64,000 nucleotides of DNA from NCBI RefSeq assembly GCF_004210375.1, contig NC_134835.1, forward strand, positions 69,036,447-69,100,446. The letters are read 5' to 3'. Both the position numbers and the translations under genes were made by a program. The notes beneath the pieces were generated by a model. That model did not search any database. It had not been told where the DNA came from and worked only from the letters and a program-made list of their open reading frames with translations. Positions within the stretch are counted from its first letter, which is position 1. Every line of letters starts with the position of its first letter. The stretch is from Tachypleus tridentatus (taxonomy: Eukaryota; Arthropoda; Merostomata; Xiphosura; Limulidae). This document shows positions 49,703 to 61,630 of the stretch, piece after piece.

Positions 49703-49843
49703 GTTTACTTTGTTCGAGCGTGCGATTCCCGCCTTAAGCGTATGATCACCGAGCCACTGACCATGGTGTATGCTCTGCGTATGGCTAACGATCGGCTCAG
49801 CCTGATCAAGATCCAGATGCCACCCCCCGCTCACTCCCATTAG
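49703..49843 (+). CDS. unidentified exon-like segment inside the hAT element
   Basis: After an acceptor-like catgctgcag, an open frame of 46 codons runs to a TAG at 49,841-49,843. The product includes YFVRACDSRLKRMI and EPLTMVYALRMANDRL, ending IKIQMPPPAHSH. Codons are GC-ending and CpG-rich (cga gcg, cgc, cgg, ctg, atc), unlike the surrounding DNA. It looks like a genuine conserved terminal exon. I cannot name the family, and it does not resemble hAT transposase. It may be host sequence captured by the transposon. Confidence 0.45.
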   Translation, partial: VYFVRACDSRLKRMITEPLTMVYALRMANDRLSLIKIQMPPPAHSH

Positions 49844-49976
49844 CTGCCCACAGTTTTACAACATGCCTATCAAAGCTGTGTTTGTGTTCCCTAATTAGTC
49901 CTGTAATTTTACATTATCACTACCCTCTAATTAAGTACTTGTGCTATATGGTTAAAGATAAACACTTTCTCTAACA

Positions 49977-50507
49977 ATATTTCACGGATATGTTCTGGAT
50001 GCCAGGAGACACACCTTCTATGCCATCATAGACAGGATGCTCAACGAGCTGAATAGAAGATTCTCCTCTGATGCCTACAGTATTCTGATGGGTGCAACTG
50101 CATTGAACCCCAAACACTCCACATTTCTGAACAAGCAATCACTCTTAGGAATGGCAGCAAATTATGTTGTGGCAGATGTTGACCTTGCAGTGGAGGTCCA
50201 CAAGTTGAACTGGCTAATTGCCAGGAAGAAAGACAAGGGTCAGGAAGTATCCACACCATTGGAGCTTGCAACCATGTTGAAGCCATACAAGGATGCCTTC
50301 ATGGATCTCCACAAACTTGTATGCATCGCTGTGACCCTGCCTGTCACTTCAGCTGCCTGTGAGAGAAGTTTCTCATGTCTAAAGCTTCTCAAAACATACT
50401 TGCACAACATGTCACTAAACTCCAGGAGGGCAAAACAACACGATATTGATACTGTTATAGACACATTTGCTGTCAATCACCAGAAAAGGTACATTGTTTT
50501 GAAGTAA
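49977..50507 (+). pseudogene. hAT transposase C-terminal fragment (ZMYM1-like)
   Basis: An open frame of about 175 codons ends in TAA at 50,505-50,507; the first internal ATG is at 50,037. The C-terminal dimerisation region is clear: LVCIAVTLPVTSAACERSF, then SCLKLLKTYLHNMSL and RRAKQHDIDTV. The P-x-x-S-x-x-x-E-R-x-F-S core and the L-K-x-x-L-R-x-x-M-x-x-R-L pattern are family hallmarks, with small changes. The BED zinc finger and catalytic RNase-H-fold part are absent, so it cannot act alone. It remains uninterrupted, which suggests the element is not very old. Confidence 0.88.
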
Positions 50508-51120
50508 TATTGACTATAAACACAACATGATGAAAGATATCCTAATAGTGACCTCACTTTTCCTCAGAGTGTATTAACTTCACATAATTCGTTTCTGCTA
50601 TGTAAACTATGTCTTTATGTTATATTTCTTTTGATTTGTAGCTTTACTCTTAATGGTATATTAAATGTTGAATCTAAGCTAATCTTGACTTTCTTTATTC
50701 TTATGTATTACCTTTGGTGGAATTTAGGTGAGCTTCCTCTTTTACATATACGCATATTTTCATAAACAGATTATTTCTAATTTGTAATAATGAATTATTA
50801 ATCAGAGTATGAATTTCCAATGAAAACTGCATTGAAAACGCAGTTCAAAATAGCACACCTTTCTGAAATGTACCTTGGTATTTACATTATTATAATTTAC
50901 CATCTATACTTCATATTGATGGCATTTTGGGAAGCCCCTCCACAGCTTACCTCAGTCCCCCCCCAACGAAAATATCCTGGAGCCGCCACTGTCTACCAAA
51001 AAAGATAGTGACCATCAGCAAGCTTTTCAACTGTTCCTTAGAAGAACTGAGCATATTTCTCCATGATAATTGTCTGCTTTTTTTTTCCTGTTCTTTAGCA
51101 ATTTATGTTTGTTCTTTTTT

Positions 51121-51330
51121 GTTTTGAATTTTCACGCAAAGCTACGCGAGGGCTATCTGCGCTTGCCGTCCCTAATTTAGCAGTGTAAGACTAGAGGAAA
51201 GGCAGTCCTCTAGTTATCACCACCCACCGCCAATTCTTGGGCTACTCTTTTACATTATAACCGGGATTCGAACCCGCGACCCTCGGATTATGAGTCGAAC
51301 GCCTTAACACACTTGGCCATACAGGGCTGT
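51121..51330 (-). repeat. tRNA-derived SINE with internal deletion
   Basis: In minus orientation, the tail (ttcacgcaaagctacgcgag) comes first on the plus strand. The body then runs to ctactcttttac, where about 70 bases of the usual body are missing before the B box (gggattcgaacccgcgac) and the head (cttggccat). CpGs are well kept, so it is a younger copy. Confidence 0.9.
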
Positions 51331-52342
51331 CAGCAATTTATGACCAGCAACAATTATCATGAGCCATGAAGAATTTCTTTAAGAGTTGTAGGATATTTTA
51401 ACTCTGGTGTAAGAGATAGTTAATCATGCATTCAGTTTACTGGTGCTATTAAAGATGAATATATGGTTCAATTTGACTAAAATGAGGTAGAACGTGTTTT
51501 TAAGCAATCTATTGAACTTAATTTTTGAGCAGAAATTTAGCTGCAAGTTGTATATACAAATTAAGAATTCAAATTGTTTCAGTTTTATTTTGGGCTAATA
51601 TTTTTCTTATTCACAGAGTAAGCTCATTTATAGTACCAATAAACACAAATTTAGGGATTTCAACAAGTGACATTCTACGGAAGGATATTAATCATGTTAA
51701 AGAAAAAGTTAACATTGGCACCATTGTAGTCATTGTGTAAACTATACTATTGATTTGTACAGAAGTGGTTCTGCCCTAAAATCATCCTATATATCATTCT
51801 AGAATTGTAAATGGAAACGTGATGGTGATGGGTTATGTTTTTCTGTTTTTTGTTTGTATGATACATGAATTTTGGTTGGTAGACTTGCTTGTAGCTTAGT
51901 GAAACCATAAAAAAAAAATTACATTAATACGTGCTTAATGTTTGACATGCTGCACCGTTTTTCGCTTTCAACCGATACCAAACGAAAACTACTTTAATTA
52001 TTGTAACTTTTTTTCGCGACAGATTCTTTTATCTAGTTAAAATATTTCAACGTTCTGTACATGTAATAATAACAGATTAGTTTTATTTCCTCCTTATCGT
52101 TTCTTTACAAAATTTTGTAATTCGTGGAGACTTGCGTTTACAGCCACGCTAGGTGTTCTACACCATTTTAAAAATCTTCCTAGTTGTACAAAATAATTTA
52201 ATGCGTGATATCTAACGCAGAAACAAAAGCATAAACATGATGGTAAACTTTAACTCGCTCTACCAGTCTCGGCTGTAATGGCCAGGTTTCCCAAATACAT
52301 AAAGCGTTAACCTTAAATAACAGGGTGAAATTATTTGATTTT
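51331..52342. other. gene-free stretch
   Basis: No exon is recognised. From about 51,950 to 52,260 CpGs become somewhat more frequent (ttcgcgacag, cagccacgc, atctaacgcag). This could be the promoter side of the AGFG-like gene, but nothing decisive is visible. Confidence 0.35.
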
Positions 52343-52570
52343 GCATTTCGCGTAAAGTTACACTAGGACTATCTCCGCTTTCTTTCAGCCATGTAGGCGT
52401 CATTATGTGACGATCAATCCCACTATTCGTTGGTAAAGAAAAGCTCAAGAGTTGGCGGTGGGTTGTGATGACTAGCTGCCTTCCCTCTAGTCTTACACTG
52501 CTAAATTAGGGACGGCTAGCGCAAATAGCTCTTGTGTAATTTTACGCGAAATTATAAGAACAACAAATAA
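52343..52570 (+). repeat. fold-back SINE, 3' end inverted at its 5' side
   Basis: Positions 52,343-52,379 (gcatttcgcgtaaagttaca and on) are the SINE 3' end in minus orientation. Directly after it, from 52,382, the SINE body runs in plus orientation (ttcagccatgtaggcgtc) to a second 3' end at about 52,545-52,570. The two 3' ends are inverted repeats. The tRNA-like head is missing. Confidence 0.85.
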
Positions 52571-53395
52571 ACAGAATACATTAGATCGTAAATAGTTTTA
52601 TCAATGTTTTTTGCGACTAGCGTCGCCTAGTGGCACAGTGGTAAAACTCCACACTGACAGTGTAATGTATAGCTTTTCGTTAACTGCGAAAAACGAATAA
52701 TTAGCAACTAACAATACAACATTTGATATACATAAAACATACAACGTAGGTTCGTCATGTACTGACAAACATTAATGATACAATAAACATTAATTCGTAC
52801 TTGCATAACAGCTAAGTTAAATCATTCCCTTACAAATAATCTGCCATATGGGTAAGTGACATTTATTTTTAGTGGTGTTGCAGATATATACGTTAAATCC
52901 CGTATATTGATAATATAATAACTGATTTGCCATATATTTCCCCTTTATGTTTTACTATTAAGAACATGTTTGAAACTAAGTTTGATGCAGAATGGGCCAT
53001 ATGATCAGTGTTTCTAATTACGAGAAGGGGAGATAAAGAAATATGACTATAGTGTGTTGGTGGCTTAATTATGGTGAGTGAGATTTCGGTGTGGGACTGT
53101 TTGTGATTCCCACTCTTCTCTGGCCTCCAAACTTGCTAATTATAATCATTTCTTTAAATACACTTGTGTTGTATAACGAAATAACTGCAATAAATCTATC
53201 TGTTGTATAAAACTGGAATTTAACTTACACACACTCGACCACCCTGATTGAGACCTGGTCTACAGTAATCACGTAATCGAATTCCACTCAAATGAGACGA
53301 TTTAGGTTCTGGTGATGAGCATAATTATTCAGGATCTAGTATGGTTCCCTCATTAGGGTATTAAGCATCTACTGGGATAACCATGATCTATGCAG

Positions 53396-53473
53396 ATGTA
53401 TTTTGTATGGATAACGTTGTATCTGGCCCCTCCACTTTATTAATGTGGGATTGTAACTTTTGTATGAGTAGAG
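53396..53473 (+). pseudogene. AGFG1: AGFG-like ArfGAP zinc-finger exon, degenerate
   Basis: The product reads VFCMDNVVSGPSTLLM, then NFCMSR. It follows the spacing of the AGFG finger (CFDC, GPTYVNM, FVCTSC), with GP, M, F and some Cys kept and other Cys replaced. The acceptor is ctatgcag and the donor g|gttact. Its phase 1 end fits the acceptor at 55,704-55,705. The match is short, so chance is not excluded. Confidence 0.35.
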
Positions 53474-55705
53474 GTTACTATTGGAGCTGCATTTTCAGTT
53501 TAAGAAAACTTAACTTTAAAAGCTATGATCCATACTTACACCTGTTACAAACCAAAGTTAAATATAATTAGTCTTTTTACATATGAAGTATTTAAACTAA
53601 AATGGTGAATATCTTCACTGAGTTTAAAAGATGCTATAAGAAAATGTGATAGAAGACCATTTGACTTATTAGTCATTCTCATTCACAAATAATGGTATAA
53701 AAATCAATACAATTTCACATACGTTCAGTAAACATGTTCAAAAAGTTTATCTCAACATTACATCATCATTAAGTTGATTCCTTTTTTTCATTTTTACATT
53801 ACCATAATTGTATTCAACTACTCAAATATAACACCAATCAAAAGACAATCTAATTGTTGAAAAAAAATAATAAAGAGGCCAAAACAGTAAACTTCTGCCC
53901 ATACACCTAGCCAAAACAACTTAAACAAGATTTTCAAATCAGTTTTCCACTTTTTTATGTAGCACTTTGAAAGTAGAAGTGTGCATAGTACAGCCATGCA
54001 TATGTATTCCAGGTGTGGTCTTGCCTGTAATATTTGATAACATGTATGTTGTTTTAATACTGGCTGGCCAATATCATTTTATGGAGTTTCTTTAAATACT
54101 GGCATATATAAGTAATAAGGTTAAAAAACAACTATAATACTTAAATGCACATAATGAAGAAATAAGCCAAACGTAACTTTATTGATGATAAATGTTATTC
54201 AGGTTCTTCATTTTTGTATTTATTATGTTTTGTAGATACTTATGTTTTGTTACATTTCTAATGTGTTTTTTGGATTATGTTTGTCATGCTTCTTGTTTAA
54301 AAAATGAATATAAACAATGCATAAGAAGGACCTGATAAATGTGACATGATGGAATGTCAGTCAGTTCAGTGAGGTTGTTTCTGTATCAACCAAAATTAAC
54401 ATGTTGTACTTAAATTATTTGAAAAAAGGATGACCAATATTCAAACAAACACTTGTGATGTTTATTGGTTTGGCTTCAAACAATATACTGTAATAAACAT
54501 TTTCACAGATTCAGAGTGCAATCTTATTACTTGGTGGAATTCTTGTCATAAACACTGTAGGATACATAAACTGATAAATTCCATATTGTGTTCTTCTAGC
54601 AGGGGTCAAATTGGCTTATTTCTGTATGTGTGTGCTTTGTTGCTCTTGAGAGTTTTGTATTATGGCATCATGTAAATAGTCTAGTAACTCTATTGCTGAC
54701 TTGTTTTATTTTCAGCACAGTTATGTTTCAGTTGTTAACAGTCAAATAAACACAGGATACAAATCTGAAATGTTTGTCAGTTCAAACTCTGAAGAGAATT
54801 ACTTTTGAGACTTTGACCAGTAGTAAAGAAAAAAGGTTGAAGTTACTTTATCCCCTGAGACTTCCTGTTATGGTCTTTCACATACCAAACAAAAGAGGGT
54901 GTCTTTAAAATTCAGAAATTTAGGATGGTCATCGTGGAATCCAGTTTTATATGGCTCATTATTGATATTAACTGTGTGACTATGACCTACTTACAATATA
55001 AGTAGGTATGCAACTCTCATGAAAGTTCTTTGTAAAAATGAAACCAGTTGATAAAATAGTTATAAATTTGACTTGCATGATCGTAAGGTTATGTAGTTTT
55101 AGAAAAATAAGACATTTTGATTTTTTTTATTATTTGTAATAAAATGGTTGTTTTTTAATGTAGTTATATGCACTCAGAATCAGAATAGTTCACAGGAAAC
55201 GTGATTTTCGTTTTGAGTGTAAAAATGATATTGTCATCTTATCATTTTTCATATTTAATTTGCATAATCTCTAGAACCCCCTCGATGTTTCAGGAGTTTT
55301 CATTTTACTTTAATATACTACTGAACTTTATATGAAATGCGAATGAGTTAAGTAATTTAAAAATCACTCAGTTGTTACCTTCAGGTATCTTAAAAAGTAG
55401 AGTAATATTAGGCCTTTACACCCACATATTCCTCAAATCATTTGTTGTTGTTTTCTTCAACATGTCAGTATGATCATATTTTTAATTTATATAAAAACTA
55501 GTAATATGTGAAAATAATCAGTCTCTTTACCTTTTCTTATTTTCTTAAGGAGAAAGATTCATGTATATGAACATGTAAATATAATCATTGTTTTTGCCAC
55601 TAAATGATTTTTTCTCATTTTGTAAGATTATTGTAGTTATCTTAATTTTTTCACAACAGTTTGACCAAAAACTTCAGAAATTTCTGAAAGAATAAAGATC
55701 ACAAG

Positions 55706-55794
55706 GAGTAAACCCACCACATCTGGTGAAGTTTATCATAATGACTAATTGTACACCTGAAAAAATTGATTTTATCAAACAAATAGGAAATCAG
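55706..55794 (+). CDS. AGFG1: AGFG-like exon, middle of ArfGAP domain
   Basis: It encodes GVNPPHLVKFIIMTNCTPEK, then IDFIKQIGNQ, aligning with the family's GLNPPHRVKSISMTTFT block. The donor is cag|gtacta. An earlier AG at 55,697 would add three residues but is not phase-compatible with the upstream candidate. A TAA lies immediately upstream in the same frame. Confidence 0.75.
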
Positions 55795-56272
55795 GTACTA
55801 TTTCATGCTATATTTTCTTTAACAGAATGAATTGTCAACATATTTGTGTATATTTCTAAAGATTCCAGGTATATACTGTCATATTTAGTTACATTTTTTA
55901 TTTTAGGAGCTATATTTACTATGTTTCATTTTCAAAGTAGCTATGATATTTATTAATTTACATTTTTTAAATCAGCTGTTACATTTATTTATGTGAATAC
56001 ATAGAAATTTACAATATGAATGTTGCTGATAAGTAACTACTTGTTATTTTGAATGTTCATGTAAACTTTAAATTATTGGACAAACGTGTTTTAATATACG
56101 TGACTATCAAATACCTCATCTTCTCATGTGGGATAAATATATTGCTTATAAGTATTGCTTTTGTTCTTTAAACTCTAAATAAAAAAATATTTGTTTTCAT
56201 GGATGAAGATTTTAAATTTTTTATGAAAATTTGTAAGAATTAATGAAATTTGTTATATGTATTTGTGTATAG

Positions 56273-56561
56273 TACTGTTGTTACTCGTGGCTTGGAACTT
56301 TTAACACTAGGATAAATAAGGATCATGAGGTAAAAGATAAACAGCATATTAGAGACTTTATGATACAGGAATATGAAGATAAAAGGTGGTATGTTGTAAA
56401 AAATACACGAAGAACAGCAACAAGCTTTAAAGTCATAGATACAGAAGCCAGGAAAGCAAGGTGTTTGTACTTTAGTTTCACAGATTAACATACCAGAAAC
56501 AAAACCACTGTCCACCTTGTTGGGAGAAACTGCTGCCCCTCTAGACATTCAGAATAACAAA
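56273..56561 (+). pseudogene. AGFG1: AGFG-like exon, end of ArfGAP domain and linker, frameshifted
   Basis: The first frame reads YCCYSWLGTFNTR, then DKQHIRDFMIQEYEDKRWYV, matching the family's IWLGLFDDR and KEFLQEKYEKKRWYV. A one-base shift, somewhere between about 56,437 and 56,484, then gives INIPETKPLSTLLGETAAPL, matching PEVKPLKSLLGDSAPTL. It ends at aaa|gtaaga. The gap between the frames is only 24 bases, too short for an intron. Confidence 0.75.
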
Positions 56562-57307
56562 GTAAGATTAACTTTATTACATGTATGAAACTATGCTAAA
56601 AAAAAACAAGAAAAGTTTTATACGTATACGAAGCTCCGACAGAATTAACAGTTTATAATGTATATATAGATAGATAAATGAATTTTTCAAGTCGTACCAT
56701 TTTGCTTCAAAACCTGTTTTTGGAAGTGTACACATTACATATAAAATATGTTCAAATCGGTTTAATGTGATAAAAGTACTTATTATAACATATTGCAACA
56801 TATGGCTGGTAAGTCATGAAATGATTTTCTGCTACTGATATAATGGAAGACAAATTCAATTGAATATTTAAAAAGAGTACTCTAATCTGGTAATTTATAC
56901 CTGTACTTCTAAAAAAATTAATTTTTAAAAGCAAAACCTGTAACAACGAAGGAAAAACCCAATGAGAATATATGAGTGGTGATATTTATAGCATTTGTAT
57001 GAAAAGTGAGTTGATATTGTATGTTAGATTTAAGCTATATATTTTTGTTTTTATATTAAAATGTCTTTAAAATATCATTTTTGACTGGGGCTTCAGTTTA
57101 ATGAACACCTCATAATCGCAGTGAGCTGCAACCCAAAGAAGTCAAAAAAGAATTGTAAATGGTGTTCATGGTAACTCTGGAAAAGCTCCATTTTGTAGAA
57201 AAACAGCAGTTAATTTAAATGGTATTTGTAGGAGTTTACTAATCACACATAAAATGGCATTTAATGCAGTTTTTAACTCTATTTTTTTTAACTACCTTCC
57301 GCATGAG

Positions 57308-57379
57308 CCTTCCCAGAATCTTTTAGTACGGAGTCTAGGATCATCAACAGGGGAAGTCATTCCAGAAACTGATGATTTA
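57308..57379 (+). CDS. possible AGFG-like exon
   Basis: An acceptor-like AG after a pyrimidine-containing tract opens a phase 0 to 0 segment: PSQNLLVRSLGSSTGEV, then PETDDL. The family has TPSQSPVVGRSQGQ at this place. The donor, tta|gtgtta, is weak. Phase fits both neighbours; similarity is modest. Confidence 0.3.
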
Positions 57380-58599
57380 GTGTTATTTTGATAGACTGCT
57401 AAGATTGAAGCTTGGCACAACTTTTGAAATGGAAAAATAATACATTTTAATGAAAATATGCCATGAAATTTATATGAATTTGTACAAATGGCATTTCTAA
57501 TATGAGAGAATTGCTAGGGAAATCATCTTGTAATGCAATGTACATCTACTTTACCTTCAACATTGCATCTTTGGGATTTACTGTACCATTAATTTCACAA
57601 AATATTGAAATTAATAATTTGTTAAATATGATTTCAATTCACCTTTTTAAAGATAATGATACTATTGTGCACTTTTTTTGTTTTCTTGTCAATGTGGCAA
57701 TTAACTGATGAATCTTCAGTTCAACTGATTGGGATATCTTTGTATAAGTTCTTCCCTCATCTAACTTGGACCTACAGTTTAGCTTATTTGCTGCACATGA
57801 ACCATCACATGCACAATCATATCTAGAATATTTCAAGTATGTTTCATTGCAACATGGTTTTATTTTATGTTTACAAGTTAACTTCTCAATGTTGGCTCTC
57901 ACGGTCTTGGGTTTGATTGAGCAACCTGGTGTCAAACATAATCTTTTTGTCTAATCCAACCAAACAAATCTTTCAAGAATGACTCATGTTTTTGGATCTC
58001 CATTAAGATGCTAAGCTGGCTCATGTATCATACATCATATTTATTGAAACCCTTTACTGTATATGTAGCAAACCATATCTGTTATTTAAAAATATGAAGA
58101 AAGACTGAAGAAGCCAGTTAACTGTTTTCCAGTTGCATAAAGTTGATGATATTGTAGTTTTATGAGCTATCATGTTTTGCTACCTATGCTATTATATGTT
58201 TGTAGATTTGTATTTCAGGACTGCTTAGCCAGAACATAAACTTTGGTATTGAAAATTTAAAAGACATCATTTAACAATACATAAAGTTTTAGCAAAATTT
58301 ATTGATGCTCTTTTTCTTTGCTGAAAACCTATTTCGTATTTTGACCAAAACTAGAGAGTATGAACAGTCTTGTTTATGTCTCATTTAACAGTCAACAGTT
58401 TAAAATAAGTAAATATTTAGATTTACTACATAGAGAAAAAGTATAGAGTCTGACCACCTCATTAGGATCTATGTACCCTTTCAGATTTGGACTTGACCTG
58501 AGGTGTAAGTGTGCAACTTAGGTTCATCATATGGTGTCAGGTTAACCCTGTAGCTCTGTGAATGGTTGGGACAAGCATTTAGTAGAGCCATAATAGAGG

Positions 58600-59400
58600 G
58601 TGCATATCTATGTCAGTCATTCAAGTTTATCAGCAATGGAAAAAGATGATTAAAATTTCTGTAGCAAGAGAGAATTGTAGACACAAACATGTAATGATAA
58701 AGAGAAGTATGGCTGGTAGACAGGATGGTGAGATTGAACAGTTGTCAAACAATACACCAACTGCATTACATTTAGTGCATGCATTGCAGTTCACAATCAT
58801 CTTTGGCCATACCATATGAGGAACATTGCTATAAATGAAGTAAAATACTAGGAGATCACTACATGACTCACTGAACTTAGTTACCAACAAGAAAAAATGC
58901 CTTGCTTCTGGTGGTGGATTTATGTTTTGGAACATGTTTTCCTGGCATATTCTGGGACCCTTTAGAAGGCAGAATGAATACCACAGCTTACTTCAGAATC
59001 ATTTCTGATCAAGTGTGACCAGCAGTGCATTGTGTGTATTTTGATGAGGAAAAATACTTCCAAATTGACAGTGCTTTCATTCACCGTGTTCATATAGTGA
59101 ATATATGGTTTATGAAACATTATAGAGACTTCATACATCTTCCATGGCCACCAGAAGTCATGAATTTGAATCCAGTCAGCATCTGGAGGATGAACTCGGT
59201 AGACACTTTCACCATCACTGACCTCCTTTTACTTTACTTTATTAATGATGTGCACTATTAACGATGGAAAGTGGAAACATCAATGGGACATCTTCCAGCA
59301 CCTTGTAAATTCTTTGCCATGATGTGTCATGACTTTTGTTGGAGCAGAAGGTGGTTCAACCCAATATTAATTATGGTTCCTAATAAACCTGCAAGATATT
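58600..59400 (+). mobile_element. Tc1-like transposase relic
   Basis: This lies in an AGFG-like intron. In several frames the translation gives the Tc1 landmarks in order: GGGSMFWNMFSWHILGP at about 58,910-58,960, EYHSLLQNHF near 58,975, HIVNIWFMKHYRDF near 59,095, HLPWPPE then NLNPV where the family has WPPQSPDLNPIEH, and FQHLVNSLP then GGSTQY near 59,295-59,370. Catalytic residues are altered and frameshifts are many. Clear inverted repeats were not found. Confidence 0.7.
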
Positions 59401-59449
59401 GTATGTAAGCTATTTTATTTCATGAAAATATTCATTTACTCTTCCACAG

Positions 59450-59507
59450 TTTGCTACTCCAAGTGGAAACTTTGCTAATTTTGAAAGTTATTTTAGCAGT
59501 GCCCTAG
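59450..59507 (+). CDS. AGFG1: AGFG-like exon with NF motif
   Basis: Strong acceptor ttactcttccacag. It encodes FATPSGNFANFESYFSSAL and ends in phase 1 at cta g|gttagt. NFANF is characteristic of the AGFG mid-region (NFANFAHF in vertebrates). It is intact. Confidence 0.75.
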
Positions 59508-60009
59508 GTTAGTCTTTGTTTTACATTTTAATATTTTATAAAATTATATTTATATAAGTTTCTATTTTTGTAGATTTATGTGGTTGATATAGTTGCCTGC
59601 ATTAGATTGTAATGAACCTTCTTGAATGTACTAAATGATGTTGCACCTACCTTTCTTGTCACATAATTTTCAGCTTATATAAAAAGAAAAATTGATCAAA
59701 AGTATTTATGTTAATTTTTCAATATATATTATTAAACATAAGATTCCAGATTTCATATTTGAGATTAATATAAACAATGACATTTTACTTATTTAGGAAG
59801 GAATGCCATATTTTTGGTAATTTTTTTGTTTCTCTAGATATATTACTTATAACAGGGTTTTTTAGTGTGAAAGAAGTGTGATGTTTTATTATTCAACAAA
59901 TTTACATATTTTCTTTCTAATTTTCTAAGGGCTCAATGTATTTTTTAAATCTGTAGAAAGCAGTTGTTTCCGATGTGATACTTTATATGTTATAACTTTT
60001 CTCGATTTA

Positions 60010-61630
60010 TGCTCCTTTATATGTTCAATTGTTTTTGTTCTCCACTGGGCCTGATAGTGCCACCTATCCCCATGTGTTTGACATAGAACAGCTGCACTGT
60101 AGCATACAAAAGTGTGTTACAACTCTCCATCAGTAAGATCATGATGCACATTTCTGGCACAGCTATCTCTCCCTGGATTACAGTGTCTAACCTCACTTTT
60201 CGGTTTTTCACTCAAATGTTTTTAAATGAGCTTTGAGTTTTCAGGTTTTGCAAAAGTTTTATCATCTGGTATTTATCCACTTGAAATTCGGTGATGGATT
60301 TATGGTTTATTGTCATGACAACATCAGCTGCTACCACTACCATATTTCAACCACCTGTTACTTGACTACAGATGTGATTTTATTGGCAGAGAAGGTTTTG
60401 GCTCTCATCTGTCATAAAATAGAGTTGTTCATGCAGGAGGAAGGCTCTCCTGATTCTCAACTATTTTTCCACTACCCTAGAAATGCTGGACAGGAAGGCA
60501 AAGACATGAACAATTTTTTTCCTTCTCCTTCCTTATCTATTTAGTCTTTGTCAACTGTTGTTAGTACTCCTAGACCTTCATCAGATTTTCTAGACTTGGT
60601 AATACAGGTTTAGCATGCTGTGGCCACTTGCTTTTCTGAGAATCATGCTTTGAGTTCTTTCTTCGATTCTCAGCAGTTGGAATCCTGTGGGGTTAAGATA
60701 CTGATACCTCAGTTTGTTTCTCCCAAGCACTTTTTTCCCATTGTAATTTAACCTCAACCTCCATTTTTTGTTATTTCCCTTCCATTTACTTTGTATCAAA
60801 GGCTATCCATTATTCCTTCAAGAGTTTTGGAGAATGGTCATTCCATATTTTTTGTCCATGTTAGTGCATTCATCTTCCTAGGCCTTGTCCCTTCACTCTT
60901 AGCTCCTGTGTTACTTGGATCATTTTGGATGTGATGCCCTTCTGACATAGTTGTGTTTGCCCCCCACATCTTTAAGGGATTTATGTATTGTGTCCACTCT
61001 GTATATCTGTGGCACCACATGTAACTTATTTTTGTATGTGCCTCTTTGCCCATCCTCTTTAGCTGTACTTCACAACTGAAGAATACACCTGGCTCATATG
61101 CGGTGCTATCTCCCAGAAGTCTGTTTCCTCTTCTAGGAAATATCACTCTATATATTCTGAAGGACATTCATATACCTCTTTTTACACTGGTCACTCCACC
61201 AGATTAATATGAAAGTCTAGCTATTATGTGAGTGAAGGTAAGATATCTTATAAGAAGTTATTAATTTCCTAGATAAAAAATTCATTTACAGTAGATACTT
61301 ACTGCTTCTCACACTTCCCACCTTTCCTCCCCACTTCTGGTGTTTTGTTCTTGGTACCTAATTTTGAATTAAGGTTAGACTCTATAATCTATGGAGGGAC
61401 AACTGTACCAGAAAACTGTGTAGTGCTTCTTCTGATGGAAGGTTGTTACATACTTTAGCATGCTACAGTGTGTGTGTATACCACCTAAATACATGGATGC
61501 AGATAGGATTATTAAGGGTAGTGGAGAGTAAAAAAAACTGAGCATATAGAGAGCAGCATCAATTGAGGAAAGTTATGATGAGAGAGAAAATAGCCATCTA
61601 TTGGAAATACATTTTTTGTGTAAGAAAAAC
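60010..61630 (+). repeat. unclassified interspersed repeat, eroded
   Basis: This block is less AT-rich and more C/T-rich than its surroundings. The plus strand keeps a 103-codon open frame at 60,233-60,544 (DVILLAEKVLALICHKIELF, then MQEEGSPDSQLFFHYPR), followed by stop-riddled sequence that still reads protein-like in places. It resembles the gag-like and untranslated parts of a retroelement, but I cannot place it. It lies in an AGFG-like intron. Confidence 0.35.

Larger units (their letters stand above)
48845..50991 (+). mobile_element. hAT DNA transposon with both ends and 8-bp target-site duplication
   Basis: The left end reads aagtggtggtgcca from 48,845. The right end, on the minus strand from 50,991, reads cagtggcggctccag, so the termini are inverted repeats with a few differences. 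The flanking 8-mers are tctacaaa (48,837-48,844) and tctaccaa (50,992-50,999), 7 of 8 identical, as expected for hAT insertion. C-runs lie near both ends. The 2,147-bp element keeps only the C-terminal part of a transposase (49,977-50,507) and also carries an unrelated-looking GC-rich segment at 49,703-49,843. Confidence 0.88.

Noticed and set aside
50041-50476. Minus-strand open frames opposite the hAT transposase
   Set aside because: They mirror the plus-strand transposase frame, which has clear family motifs.
55632-55697. Longer AGFG exon beginning at the acceptor near 55,659
   Set aside because: The frame that fits the ArfGAP domain carries a TAA at 55,693-55,695, so the exon must start after it.
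57639-57935. 98-codon minus-strand frame with many cysteines
   Set aside because: The cysteines do not form a recognisable zinc-binding pattern and the frame lies in an intron of the AGFG-like gene without splice or start support.
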